Source of the DNA: Mytilus californianus | Taxonomy: Eukaryota > Mollusca > Bivalvia > Mytilida > Mytilidae | NCBI RefSeq assembly: GCF_021869535.1 | Contig: NW_026262712.1 | Coordinates: 114,263,640-114,327,639, forward strand | DNA length: 64,000 bases | Reading direction: 5' to 3' | Shown: positions 51,830 through 63,905 of the stretch, piece by piece | How positions within the stretch are numbered: the first letter of the stretch is position 1 | Layout of the letters: every line of letters begins with the position of its first letter | Notes under the pieces: generated by a model | Told to the model about the DNA's origin: nothing | Database searches by the model: none | Seen by the model: only the letters and a program-made list of their open reading frames with translations | Position numbers and translations under genes: made by a program

Positions 51830-52035
51830 AACACGACGAGTTACATGTCAAGCAGGAATTGCTTACTCTTCCTGAGCACCTGAGACCACCCTTGTTTTTT
51901 TGGTGGGGTTCGTTTTTATTTTTCCATGTTGTGCTTTGTAGACTGTTATTTTTCTTTTGATCGTTGTTTGTTTTTATGCCATTGCATTGTCAGTTTAAAT
52001 AACCTTTTTGAATCTTTCCCCACTCTTTGAAACTC
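51830..52035 (+). mobile_element. R1 fragment, diverged
   Basis: 'aacacgacgagttacatgtc', 'tcctgagcacctgagaccac', 'tggtggggttcgtttttatt' and 'ttgcattgtcagttt' preserve R1 order with many substitutions and deletions. Confidence 0.7.
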
Positions 52036-52074
52036 AAATAATATTTGCAAACTATCAAATCAAGAGTCATTAAT

Positions 52075-52620
52075 TGTCGAAATGCGCATCTGGTGCAGTA
52101 AAATTGGTACCATTATCATTATTGCAAGCTGTTTTTCGTTTGTCTTGAATTCCCACTGCTGGATACACTAAATGTAGGAGATGGAAGATATCTTTGTGGA
52201 CTTACTGTCAATCAATTCAGAGCTGAATACAATGATAGTAATCAAGGTTAAAACAACTCATCAATGATACAAGGCTTGTAATTCAAATTTAATACACCAG
52301 ACGCGCATTTCGTTTACATAAGACCCATTATGTGCGCTCGGATCAAAACAACTGGAAGGCCAAATCAACTACAAAGATGAGGAGCATTGAAATCCAAATT
52401 CCTAAGAAAATAAATCTGTTTTCAGGAAATGATATGTTGGATATGTGCAGAAAGAACCTTAGGTTCGACAAACAATGAAGACTTAGCTCACTTTCATAAT
52501 GATATAACATTAACGGTACCAATTTTACTGCACCAAATGCACATTGCGAGATTAATGTCTCTTCATTGATGATCCGGGCCAAAATATTTTGAATCCTAAA
52601 CTAAAAAATGAGGAGTTTAT
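52075..52620. mobile_element. R2 fragments, at least two
   Basis: 52255-52400 ('caccagacgcgcatttcgtt', 'gatgaggagcattgaaatcc') and 52500-52620 ('caccaaatgcacattgcgag') are successive diverged R2 copies. A short tag occurs at 52080-52110. Confidence 0.65.
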
Positions 52621-52959
52621 AAATGAAAAGGGACGAAAAAATAATCAAACCGGGCAAGGAATGCGAGCTTTGCACGAGGGAGATTGATATTGAAAACATT
52701 AATTATCTTTGCCAAACCATCATGGAATCAGGTTGAACTACCCCTTGATATACAATTGTCCTACATTAGAAATACATGAACTAAGCTTGACTGAAATCGG
52801 ATTATTGTAGACAAACAATATCTAAGACTAGCCATTGTAGTAATTAGAACACGTTCTACACAATAAGCTACTAAAAGGGTAATAAACGAATACATATTCA
52901 ATATAATAGTCCAGAAATGAAAAATATTCAACGTTTATATAATTCCTACACGGCGACCA

Positions 52960-53145
52960 TCCAGTTTTGATAATAGAAAGTGTTCATGAGGAAGAACGAC
53001 TGAAATCGACACTACATAATTATACAATCACAATCACGAATTGATTGACCGATACGATTTGTTTATGTATCAACTCATGAAATACATTCTTTCGAGCTTT
53101 TAGATCTTTAAACACATGAATCGTCGTTTGATCTGGTCGTGTCCT
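52960..53145. repeat. Diverged duplicate of the 59.57-59.72 kb segment
   Basis: Shared words in order: 'gaggaagaacgactgaaatc', tgaccgatac, tgtatcaactca, gcttttagatcttta, 'gaatcgtcgtttgatctg'. The second copy is in the same orientation about 6.6 kb downstream, upstream of the chitobiase-like gene. Its nature is unknown. Confidence 0.65.
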
Positions 53146-53614
53146 ACTCTTTATCGTGATATTTACTTGTGATTTGATTATTTCTAAAAATATATATGTA
53201 TAAATAAATATATGATGATTATTTTTATTATGGTCCGAGTACCTGGAGGTTTAAGATTGGTTGCTATACCCGTCCAAAATTTTCAAAAATTTCATCATGT
53301 TGAATGTGATATGGTAATTTATAAATACAATATGGGAAATTCAGTTTGCTAAAATTAGATAAGACTAAAACACAGTTAACTAGCTGCTTATGTACTTCAA
53401 ACACAAACCATATCAATACTAATGCTGTTAATTTTCTATACAGGTCAAATATTTTAAATTGGATATAAGAACTTTAGGTTATTGTATTATTAAATGAATT
53501 GTAATTAAAACTATTCTTATTTGGCATATGAATTAAGCAACAACAAAACGAATCGTATGCTATACCTTCGCTTCGTGCACGACACGTGCTTCTTGAATGG
53601 ATTTCATTGGGCAA

Positions 53615-54262
53615 AAAATCATAAAAGATACCAGGCTTAAAATTTGTTACGCGAAACGCGCATCTCGTCTACACAAGACCCAACAGTTATTTAAGGTACA
53701 ACAAACTGTAGATAAGGTACTATGTAACAAACCATGTTACTTTTATTTTTCTTCCCTTAGTTTATTTATTTTGTATTTACATTGTATCATAGGTCAAATT
53801 TATTTGTTCAGTGTATGTTCACTGGTGTTAATATGTCCTTTGATGAGTTAAGCTATTTCAGTTGATATTTTTTAGTGTGTCTTTCTATGTTGTGATGTTA
53901 CACTGTTGTTTCAGAAAAAGGGTGAAGGTTTGGTACCATTAAAACGTTTAAACCCGCTGCATTTGTTTGCACCTGTCCTAAGTAAGGAACCTAATGTTCA
54001 GTAGTTATCGTTTGTTGATGTGGTTCATAAGTGTTTCTCGTTTCTCGTTTTTGTATAGATTAGACCGTTGGTTTTCCCGTTTGAATGTTTGAATGGTTTT
54101 ACACTAGTAATTTTTTGGGGCCCTTTATTGCTTACTGTTCGGTGTGAACCAAGGCTCCGTGTTGAAGACCGTACTTTGACCTATAATGGTTTACTTTTAT
54201 AAATTTTGACTTGGATGGAGAGTTGTCTCATTGGCACTCATACCACATCTTCTTATATCTAC
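53615..54262 (+). mobile_element. R2 fragment followed by R3 3' end (plus)
   Basis: 53620-53705 is an R2 start ('cgcgaaacgcgcatctcgtc'). 53725-54262 is an R3 copy closely similar to 15.56-16.09 kb reversed ('accgttggttttcccgtttg', 'gtgttgaagaccgtactttg', terminus 'tctcattggcactcatacca'). Confidence 0.8.
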
Positions 54263-54314
54263 GTAGAAAACAATTAATTTTTATAACGGCATACAAAATT
54301 TAAAAAAAATATTG

Positions 54315-54525
54315 TTAAAACTCATCAAAGATACCAGGCTATAATCTGGTACACCATACAAGCGTTTTGTCTATATAAGACTCAACAGTGGCGCTCAAAT
54401 CACAGCAGTTGGAAGGCAAAATCAAACACGAAACAGAAGAGCATTTAAAACCGTGAATTCCAAAAAGTTGTGACAAATATGACTTAGGCAATTCATTCCT
54501 TAGGGTTGAAAAAACCTTAGTGTTT
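54315..54525 (+). mobile_element. R2 copy
   Basis: Starts 'actcatcaaagataccaggc'; 'actcaacagtggcgctcaaa' and 'agttggaaggcaaaatcaaa' follow in the family order. Confidence 0.75.
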
Positions 54526-54654
54526 TGAATAATTCAAGATTTTATGAACACTTTTACAAAAAAATTAACATATCAATGACTTGTTTATGACAATTTTTTG
54601 TTATTATTTGTGTTAAAAGAGTAAATATAATATTCATTTCATTTGATCTGTAAA

Positions 54655-55090
54655 TAGGAGGCGGTGATACCAAAAGAGGGGCGAAAGATACCAGAAGGAC
54701 ATTCAAACTAATAAATCGAAAACAAACTGACAACGCCATGGCTAAAAAAGAAAAAGACAAACAGACAATCAGACAAACAAAAGTACACAATACACAACAT
54801 AGAAAACTAAAGACTAAGCAACACGAACCCAACCAAAAACTGGGGATGATCTCAGGTGCTCCGGAAGGATAAGCAGATCCTGCTTCACATGTGACACCGT
54901 CAAACTCAAACTTGTCGAAGACAAACTAATGATGCCGTGGCAGAAAACCAAAAACTACGAAAAGTCAAACAACAGACTACAAAACATACCATACAAACTA
55001 AAGAATGAGTTCCACGAATCCCATCAAAAACCGATGGTAATCTCAAGTGCTGTGGAAGGATAAGCATTTGACACCCGTCGTTTTGCTTAT
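54655..55090 (-). mobile_element. Two R1 copies in tandem (minus)
   Basis: 54665-54900 starts with the terminus 'ccaaaagaggggcgaaagat' and runs to 'gcagatcctgcttcacatgt'. 54915-55075 is a more diverged partial copy ('tgatgccgtggcagaaaacc', 'cgaatcccatcaaaaaccga'). Confidence 0.75.
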
Positions 55091-55194
55091 TTATGTATAT
55101 ATTCAGTGATAAATGAATGATAAGTCTCATTTGGTGATGTCACATTCGAAAAAAAGAGAATAGAATTGTAATCACTTCAATATTCAATTGGAAC

Positions 55195-55880
55195 ATACCC
55201 ATCGTCATCTGTGAAACATATATACCGTATCGGTCGACTAACTTGTGATGGCATCGGTAAAATGCTAAAGGGAATTACTTCAATTTTATTATTTGGTACC
55301 CTTGGTTTAATTAGCTTTGTTCTAAGCAGCAACTCTACATCAAAGGATCATTATAGGAAACGCAAGCTCTGGAATAATGTATCAACTTGGAGGTATATAC
55401 TCCATATGATTGCGCTGCTGGAATATTGCTACATAGAAATGGAAACGTCACAATTTGGAAGCTGAAATCAATTTTCGTAAAGTTTTTTTCTCAAACGACC
55501 CTTATTGTCAATTTCTAGATTTGAGGCAGACTTAACACCGAGTTTTGGTGGGGTTCGTGTTGCTCAGTCTTTAGTTTTCTATGTTGTGTTTTGTGTACTG
55601 TTGTTTGTCTGTTTGTCGTTTTCTTTTTTAGCCATGGCGTTGTCATTTTATTTTCGACTTATGAGTTTGACTGTCTTTTCGGTATCTTTCTCCTCTCTCT
55701 AACAGTATCTGTGATATCTTTCGCTTATCTTTAACAGTATCTGTGGTATCTTTCACCTCTCTTTAACAGTATCTGTGGTATCTTTCGCCTCTCCTTAACA
55801 GTATCTGTGATATCTTTCGCCTCTCTTTAACAGTACATCTGTGGTATCTTTCGCCTATCTTTAACAGTATCTGTGGTATC
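55195..55880 (+). mobile_element. R1 copy with amplified 3' end
   Basis: 55215-55470 is module A (plus). It carries an 84-codon open frame whose end (LEYCYIEMETSQFGS) resembles the minus-strand frame of the 47.7 kb copy (FECCYTEMESSQLGS). 55550-55700 is the 'gttcgtgttgctcagtcttt' module. From 55690 to 55880 the end 'ctgtggtatctttcgcctct' plus 'ctttaacagtat' is repeated about six times, a minisatellite born from the repeat terminus. Confidence 0.75.
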
Positions 55881-56431
55881 TTTTATTTCAAATATAATGG
55901 GATAGGTATGTTCAACATACTGGTAGTCTCCAAACTTTTAATTATTTGTAAATTTACCGGTTGTGACCCGTCTCTTATCTTAGATATTTTGATTTTTGAT
56001 TCTTGATTCTCATTGATGGTAAGGCATGCTCGGAAGGAGATGTTTAACCTTCCGACATACTCGGCCAGTCTCCGTGTGCAGGTCAGGCGATTATCTCAGT
56101 TTATCACCTTTGATTGGTATATTCAAATGAATTTTACAAGTATTGATCACTCGGTAATTTAATGAAGCCTCTTATTTGTAATTTATGTCCAAGTGGGGTT
56201 ATGTACGAAAAGTTATTGAAAGATATATCGAATATACATATATCGAATATATACTTTATTTCTCATAAAACTACAATTACATAGTTATAGAGAACATACA
56301 TAAATATAACTATAAAGTACAATTATTACATGCATGTGTGAACAATACACTGAAAATAACTTGGAGGACTGACTTTCACATTTATAACTTTGATAAATTT
56401 ACATAGTTTTTCTAATATTACAATATTTGAT

Positions 56432-57010
56432 GAGTTAAATAAAGGCAACAGTAGTATACCGCTGTTCGAAACTCATAAATCGATAGAGATAAAAACAAAT
56501 CCGGGTAACAAACTTAAACTGAGGGAAACGCATCAAATATAAGAGGAGAACAACGACACAACAAAAACACAACATTAAAATGTAACACACACAGAAACGA
56601 ACTATAATATAACAATGGCCTTTTCCCTGACTTGGTACAGGACATTTTAAGAAAAAAATGGTGGGTTGAACCTGGTTTTGTGGCATGCCAAACCTCCCGC
56701 TTTTATGGCAACGTCAAACACAACACCAAAACGACAATATCACATGACAGGACCACAATACAAATAAATGGGAGAACATATAGGACAAAGAAACACACGA
56801 ATAATAGCTAACAAAAGGTACTAGGCTTAAAATTCAATACGCCAGACGTGCGTCTCGTCCACACAAGACCAACCAGTGACGCTCAGATGAAAAAAGTTTG
56901 AAAGCCAAAACAAGTACAAAGCTGAAGAGAACCGAGGACCAAAACTTCCAAAAAGTTGCGCCTAACACGGCCAGGGTTTTCTGCCTGGGACAAGAACATC
57001 CTTATTATTT
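56432..57010. mobile_element. R6 repeat followed by an R2 copy
   Basis: 56432-56790 holds R6 ('ccctgacttggtacaggaca', 'ggcatgccaaacctcccgct'), a repeat I associate with mussel DNA; a short relative occurs at 60225-60300. 56815-57000 is R2 ('cgccagacgtgcgtctcgtc', 'gaagagaaccgaggaccaaa'). Confidence 0.65.
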
Positions 57011-57055
57011 AGAATAATTTATAATTTTGCAAACAGTAAATTTTATAAAATGACT

Positions 57056-57260
57056 TTATAATAGATATACATGATAAAACCGAAGTGATTTAAACAGTTG
57101 ATCAACTTTATAGATATTAGGGTTTGACCAACAGCATTTCGGTAAAAATTTCTTTCTTTCTAACTTAAATGTTCCACAATTCTTAATGTAATGGTACTCG
57201 TCACCAATGTCGTTTTCGTCACAGAGACGGCAGATTCTGTCTTTTCTCGGAATCAATCAG
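57056..57260 (-). pseudogene. LINE-type ORF C-terminal fragment (zinc knuckle)
   Basis: The minus-strand frame reads IPRKDRICRLCDENDIGDEY, then HYIKNC, and ends after about 66 codons. I-P-R-x-x-R-x-C-x-x-C-x-x-x-x-x-x-D-E-x-H-x-x-x-x-C is the CCHC zinc knuckle at the C-terminus of endonuclease-type LINE reverse transcriptases. The sequence just upstream is out of frame and no RT core is present, so it is a truncated relic. Confidence 0.6.
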
Positions 57261-57261
57261 C

Positions 57262-58380
57262 AAGTGGTGACTACCACATCTATATTTGCATAATGTTTAA
57301 ATGAATTTGTAAGGTAAAAATGAAAAATATTTTTCAAATTGTAAATTCTTTTTTTGAAAATACGATAACATAAAGATTTAGGCGATTCTGCAACAAAATA
57401 AACATTATTAATTTTCTACACAAATCAAATATTTTCAATGAATATCAATATCAGCTGAATAAATGGGATGTCACTTAATAAAATGTTACTCTGTTTATAT
57501 AATTTAAGGTCAGATGGGATGTCACTTGATAATATTTTATTCTTGGTTTATATAATTTGAGGTCAGATGGTGTACCACATAACCAAGGAAAATAGAACTT
57601 GTACATTTTGAGTTGACATTTGTCTTTATGACAGTTTAATGTTATCATTGTGACCACTTAAAATAAAATTGCGACATACATTTTTAATGGTCAGATCATT
57701 AGGTATTATCTTGTCATTCACCACATATTGTCATTTACATATCCGAAATTTGTATTAGACGAAAACATTAATAATATCTTTAAGCATAATATTGTACTCA
57801 TTATTTCATTATATTTCTACTAGTATATATGTTTGGATTTGAGGGTTCCTTGTAAACTCAGACAGGCGCTTTGGGCGCACTACATTAATACAGTGTTATT
57901 TTCATATAAATGCCAGAAGATCATTTGGTAGAGATCTTTCGTTTTATATTCGTACAATACAGTTCATCTGTGTCCTTTCCAAACATCATGCTCAGTTTGC
58001 CACAGCTAGGAATTCAATATTTAAAATTGTAAACAAAGACGGTTATTTGAAAATTGACTTTTGATAGGGCTCTTTAAATCCGTATTCGCATATACTAACG
58101 GTCATCTAGTCCAATTGTGTTCACTACCGTTCGTCTGTTGTCAACAGAACAAAGATACTTATATCATTTAAAAGGGTAACTTTCGAAAACAATATCGATA
58201 CCTTAACAGACATTTGCTTAGCAGTAGACCGATATTTTTTTTTTGGTGTATACTACTATTAAATTTACTTGTATCAAGAATTAGATAAACAATAAACATT
58301 CTAATGTATTTAACCTTAAAAAATATTTGCTTATGCTCATCATCAAATTTGAAAACGTTAAATGTTGTTCAGTATTTATA
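57262..58380. other. Unassigned sequence with a 61-bp duplication
   Basis: At 57468-57570 'tatataatttaaggtcagat' plus 'gggatgtcactt' is repeated once with divergence. No gene is recognised in the rest. Confidence 0.5.
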
Positions 58381-58381
58381 T

Positions 58382-58905
58382 AAATAACACATAGCTGAGG
58401 GGGTGATAGAGCAGATTGTTACCCCGAGAAAAACATTGTCAACCGAGGTGAAGCCAAGGTTGACAAAAGATTTCTCGAGGGGTCCCAATCTGCTCTATCA
58501 CCCTTTCAGCTATGTGTTATTTCATTTATTATACTGAATGTTCCATCATTATTGTCTTTTGAATTTTAAATAAAAAGTACTTAACTATGACTTCATGTAC
58601 ATACTAACGTTACAGTTCTTAGAAAAACAACAAAAGTGAAGCAACATGTATTTATTATTTTGACAGTCTATGAAAAACTTCTGATGCCAAAACGTAGAAC
58701 TTAAGCATTGTCTTTAACATTATTGACGTAAATTCGATTCATTGTCCTTTAAATAATCAATTTCTGATTGGTCTTCACGAGAGGGTGATATTAAAAAAAT
58801 TGTCTCCCGCTGAGCCATGGGCCGGGATAGAGTAAATTATCTCCCTCGTATTAGCCAATTAAAACCTGGCATTTTGACGTGATTATACCTTACATATATT
58901 ATAAA
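58382..58905. mobile_element. Foldback-containing element, copy 2 (reverse orientation)
   Basis: The palindrome at 58382-58522 ('gggtgatagagcagattgtt' facing 'caatctgctctatcaccctt') and the block at 58740-58900 ('ccctcgtattagccaattaa', 'aacctggcattttgacgtga') are the reverse of the copy at 44.56-44.94 kb. Confidence 0.85.
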
Positions 58906-60752
58906 CAATTCTATTGGGTAACACGTTATCACTTGACATGGAATAATTCAGTTAATTTTCATTTAATTGCAAGGAAGGACGAATAACCCTAAAAATTTAC
59001 ACCAGCGGTGAATATCTCTATTATTCTCCGGCGAATAACCTTTTGAGTTTCTTGATTTGTACACCGGTGAAATAACCTTCTCGTGTTGACAATTTTGGAT
59101 ATTCACCTTTTCTACGGGCCATAATTGTATAATATCAAAAAGATAGTGTTTTACATGCTATAGAGAAATGATTATTTTATTATATAATAACGGATGCGAT
59201 AAATTATAAGGTAAAACCGTTACCAATGAGTACTTGCATCTCGTATATCCCAGCGAACACGGATATAACCGAAACTAGAAAGTCTGCTTCATATTTTGAT
59301 ATGTTCATCGATATTGACCCCAATGAATGACTTCAATCTAGAATCGATGACAAATGTATCGATTTCGACTTATAAATTGTCGACTTTCCGTTTCTCAGCA
59401 GTAGCATACCGTCTGGCCCATCGCACGATGTTTACAAATCTCAGTTGATACATTACACTCGTGCATGTTCACACAACATGTTCACACAAAAAGGACTTCA
59501 TTGGTGCTTACATCTTCTTATTTCTATTCATTAACAGGAGTGCGCTCCCTACAAAAAAATCTGCTGTTTTGAGGAAGAACGATTTAGTCGACACTTAATA
59601 CATTTTACGGTCACCATTGCGATTTGGTTGACCGATACAATGAGTCTGTGTCTCAACTCACTAGCGACATATTTTCGCGGTCTTAGATCTTTAGGTACCA
59701 GAATAGTCGTTTGTTCTGCAATTAAACTGATTATGTCTTATTCCCAATTGTGACGTTTTGACTGATTGTGGATTCGCATTGCGGGTGATGTTTGCATAGC
59801 AGGAAACATTTACTTTGTCCACGCATACGGTTTTGCTTAATTTGCGATTCCTCAGTTTTTGTTTGTTACCTCGATTTGTACTTTCACAATCGATTTATGA
59901 GATTTGAACATCGGATAACTATTGTGGCTTAAACATACTGTAATTCCAATGTTGTATGTTAATTCTTACTGTATTTAATTGTTAAGAAGTAATATTCATA
60001 CTAAGCTATATAGATGGCGAATCTAAAGTGTTTTAGTAAAATAAGATTAACCAGTTTCGCTAACAATCAAAAAGATACATTATTCTATTAAAATCTTACT
60101 TTATTTTAAAGAATCAAATACCACAATATAACATAACTATAGAAACCTATCACAAAAAGTAAAATAACAAAAATAACGAACTCCAAGTGAAATTCAAAAC
60201 GTAAAGTCCATTATAAAATGGCAAAATAAAAGCTCAAACACATCAAACACATCAATCGAATGGAAAACAGCTGTCATATTCCTGACTTGGTACATGCATT
60301 TCCTTATATATCTTTGATTCAATGTCACAAGACATTGAATCAAAGAAATAAATATCACAATACTAAAAGTATAGAAACCTATCACAAGACATTGAATCAT
60401 TCTAATATTCGTCACATGAAATAAACAAACGATAAAACTAAGATAAATTTCTTCAAAGTACTTTGTTATAAAAACAATTTAAATTTTAACAACAATTTCT
60501 TCCTACAAGCTCTTTTATGCAAGAGGTGAACAAGTGCATATAGCTATGTATACGACAACACAGTGAACGTCAGTGGTTCGTTCAGACGACAATGTCATTT
60601 GCCGTGAAATATCAAGAAAATTGATGTTTGACGTGTAACAACGCAGATTGATGTACAGAAAAAAATAAAAAAGGGCGGAACAAGATCCATTCACTTATTT
60701 AAATAGTAATTGTACAAGTGTAATTCACATGAATACATTTTACAAGACAACG
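58906..60752. other. Upstream region of the chitobiase-like gene
   Basis: Includes the diverged duplicate at 59565-59720 (partner at 52960-53145) and an R6 tag at 60225-60300. A 'cacaagacattgaatca' word is repeated near 60325 and 60380. The AT-rich 'acttatttaaatagtaatt' at 60695-60712 is a possible but unproven core promoter for the gene starting at 60753. Confidence 0.4.
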
Positions 60753-60807
60753 ATGAGACTACACGATGTTGTCGCCGGCTTCGGTCTTTTGCTTGCATTA
60801 AGCACAG
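60753..60807 (+). CDS. Chitobiase/beta-hexosaminidase-like gene, signal-peptide exon
   Basis: ATG at 60753 (context aagacaacgATGAG), donor ACAG|gtaaga. It encodes MRLHDVVAGFGLLLALST with a phase-1 end. Joined to the exon at 62934 it gives a typical cleavable signal peptide (basic Arg, hydrophobic core, small residues). The clean splice donor and the phase match support it. Confidence 0.75.
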
Positions 60808-62933
60808 GTAAGACTATATCATTCAATAAATCTGTATATTACATATGGGATGATATTAGGGAATACAAAGTGGAAATATCCACAGCTTACATGTTGTAAA
60901 TTGATTCGAGAAAAAGAGATAGTACTACTATAAAAGTATATTTCTTTTATCAAGTGATTTTTTTATCAAATGTTTTTTTAAACGAAAGGCTTAGGTACAT
61001 ATACATCTATATACATTCATCTGATAATAATTTATTCAAGGTGTGCAACAAGGATTTCATCTGCTTTTGTTAATTAAAGGTCTGCAAATGTATAGAATTG
61101 TACTGAATAAAATTAACAACTTTGATATGTTGGTTGTTTCTCAGTTTTTGTGAAATTTTTATCTGCTATGCCATATCCTTTCTGCCCCTGCAAAGAAATC
61201 TCAATTAAACGTTGTTAGCATCGATAATTTCCAGATATAATAAAACATTTCTTAATATTTTGAACATTCAGTTGTTCAAGCATTTAAATTTGGAATAATC
61301 GTTATATATAATAAATAATTTTACTTTAACTGGTATATCTGAACCTCTAACTTCGTACTTAGTTCGTCTAAACATTGATTGATAAAACAAAGTGAACAAA
61401 CTATTGTAGGTCCTTTTTTAAAAGCACATTTATCATGTTACATTGTAATAATGTCTTGTATGTATCGCTAGTGTATTAACCAACACGTTGTCTACTAAAA
61501 GATTAATTGACAAAAAAGAGACTTTTTGGCGAGAAAACAATGAATTATCTCGACATTAACATAAAATAACCGTAATTTGTCCTTTATTCACTGCATACAT
61601 TTTTACGATGTATATATATCAAAATGTATAGATATAAATTAAAATACTGGAAACACGATATGAAAAAAAGGATAATATCAAGAATTTTATAAGTCCAAGT
61701 AACACAATAAAATGTTCTGTCTGCTAGTTTGTTCATTTTCAACAATAAATAATAAATACACCTTTTAGAATGAAATTTGAAAAAAAGGCAGGACAGGAGT
61801 TTTGAGTAAAATAAAAAGGCAGGATGAGCAACTTGGCAAAAACTTATGAAATTTTTTTTAGGATAAACTAATAAAAAAAAAAGGCAGGACCGATTAGATT
61901 AAAAAAAAGGCAGGACAGAGATTACAACAAAAAAAAAAAGTTTTTCATCCTAGCCCCCGATAAAAATCAAATGGTAGCTCCCCTATGATTTTAATCCAGA
62001 CATTCAGAACATACAGAAAATGTTTGGGCCGTGAATCATATAATCAAATGGAGATATGGGGTATTCGTTAACAATCATTTATAGACAAATTTCTCTATCA
62101 TATATCAAGCTCTGAATCGATCCGGGTCTAGGCAAACATCAACAAAGCAATCTATCTTGTACCAAATCTGAAATATCCAATTATATTGTACCAGTCTGAA
62201 AAATCCATTTGTTTTAGCGGTCAGAATTGTCGGTTTAGCAGTTTAAATTGAATTTTAAAGATGATTAATGCATGTTGCACAATTAAGACATCATCCGTGG
62301 ATCTAAATTGTATATTTTTAATAAGCATTCACTTACAACAGCTTGTTTCGAGATATTTTCAATATCTTATCAGCACCGACTGCATATTTTTCTCTTCAAA
62401 AAGTCAGTTCCGAACGAAGATCGTGGAGGTGAATATTGTGCAGACGTCATTTGCAGTTTGGTTAATCAGTTTATTTTAGGTTATTTACAACCATTCAGTC
62501 GATGACACTGCAATATTCCGATATACTTTATATGTTCATCTCCAGAAATAGACTACCTGAGTTGTAACTGTAAAACCTTTCGGAATTTGGGGTCCCCGAT
62601 ACTCTTCAACTTTGTACTTTATTTGGCCTTTTCAACTTGTTTGAGTCAAGCGTCACTGTTTAGTCTTGTGTAGCGGAAATGCACGTCTCGAGACAACACG
62701 TTAAGCCTTGCATCTATGATGAGGTTAGAAACGCACGCCTCGAGACAACATGTTAAGCCTTGTATCTATGATGAGGTTAGAAACGCACGTCTCGAGACAA
62801 CACGTTAAGCCTTGTATCTACGATGAGGTTAGAACCGCACGTCTCAGGACAACACTTTAAGCCTTGTATCTATGATAAGGTTATTTGCGTTGATTTAGCT
62901 AAAAACAAAAAACTCGTATTTCTTTCTTTTCAG
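60808..62933 (+). other. Intron 1 of the chitobiase-like gene
   Basis: AT-rich. About 61780-61950 is a low-complexity run of 'aaaaaaggcaggac' words. 62640-62885 is an R2-derived tandem array listed separately. Confidence 0.6.
62640..62885 (-). repeat. R2 copy with four tandem 52-bp units
   Basis: Units of 'acgcacgtctcgagacaaca' plus 'cgttaagccttgtatctatg' and 'atgaggttag' repeat four times. They derive from an R2 copy in minus orientation (complement of the 'gacgtgcatttccgctacac' start). The array ends 50 bp before the next coding exon. Confidence 0.85.
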
Positions 62934-63739
62934 TATTGACCGAAGCAAACCTTGGAAACATTGCTAACTCCCTAAAAGTTGGTTACGACGTTGGACGTAA
63001 TGGACTTCCGTTAGACCTTGGTCCAGGACAAAGAATAACAACATACTTAGCAAACATTACATTGGAGAATATCGGAAGGACTCCAATACAACCAAACGGT
63101 TGGAGTCTATATATGTGTCATGAAAAACTTATACATCCAATGTTTTATAATATATCTGGATTACAGTTCGCTGGGGGTGGTCTCATATTGCCAGGGAATG
63201 TTACTGTTATACACATTAAAGGTTGCATGTTTAGTTTCACTCCGTACTTAGGAGAAGATCCAAGATTTAAAGCTCAGCCTATACAACCAGGACAAACTCT
63301 TATTATTCCAATAGTTGCAAGTGAATTCTTAGTGAGTAGATACTCCGTGTATCCAAACTGGTATGTTGCTGATAGAAGTCGTACAAATCTTATTCCTAAC
63401 ACAATGGATAACGACAGGAAGTTTGTCGGTCCGTTCGAAAATAACATTCAGTACACTCGATACATTAATGATTTAGATAGTATCAAGTTATCTCCAATTG
63501 ATCGATATCGAGGATATAGATTTTTAAGCAAACCGGAAACAAAATCTGAAATATTACCGACACCATTTAAAAAAACCGAAAATACAGGATCAGTAAGTTT
63601 AAATGGAAATTGGTTGATTGATTACAATGGAGTTAAAACTTTGGCAAATATAGCAACATACCTGCAAAGTAAGTATAACGTAAACGGATACTCATACACT
63701 AATTTTGTTTCTGAATTATTAAATTACAGCCAAATTTAG
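62934..63739 (+). CDS. Secreted chitobiase/beta-N-acetylhexosaminidase-like protein, N-terminal domain (partial)
   Basis: Acceptor 'tttcttttcag'; V-LTEANLGNIANSLKVGYDVG follows. The N-terminal 160 residues match the CHB_HEX carbohydrate-binding fold of GH20 chitobiases: LGPGQRITTYLANITLENIG (beta strands with xNIG), NGWSLYMCH, IHIKGCMFSFTP, IQPGQTLIIPIVASE and YPNWYVAD. Then SKPETKSEILPTPF and NGNWLIDYNGV lead into the GH20b-like region. The family hydrolyses beta-1,4-GlcNAc from chitin oligosaccharides and has been reported among molluscan shell proteins. A full enzyme would need several hundred more residues, so this is the 5' part. A strong donor, CAAA|gtaagtat at 63668/63669, probably ends the exon. 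If unspliced the frame stops at TAG 63737-63739 after LLNYSQI. Confidence 0.75.
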
Positions 63740-63905
63740 ATCAAATCTAAGTAGACATACAACATGTAAACAAACACTACGGTCACAGGAAACTAAAAAT
63801 TGAGCAATATGAATCCCATCAAAACTAATGATGAACTAAGGTACCCCGGAAGGGCCGGCAAATTCGTGATGTTTTATGAATTTGGTGATGCCATGGCGTT
63901 ATAAA
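63740..63905 (-). mobile_element. R1 fragment (minus)
   Basis: 'aggaaactaaaaattgagca', 'gaatcccatcaaaactaatg', 'accccggaagggccggcaaa' and 'atgccatggcgtt' follow the R1 order in reverse. This agrees with intronic DNA following the chitobiase-like exon. The last 95 bases of the window show nothing recognisable. Confidence 0.6.
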
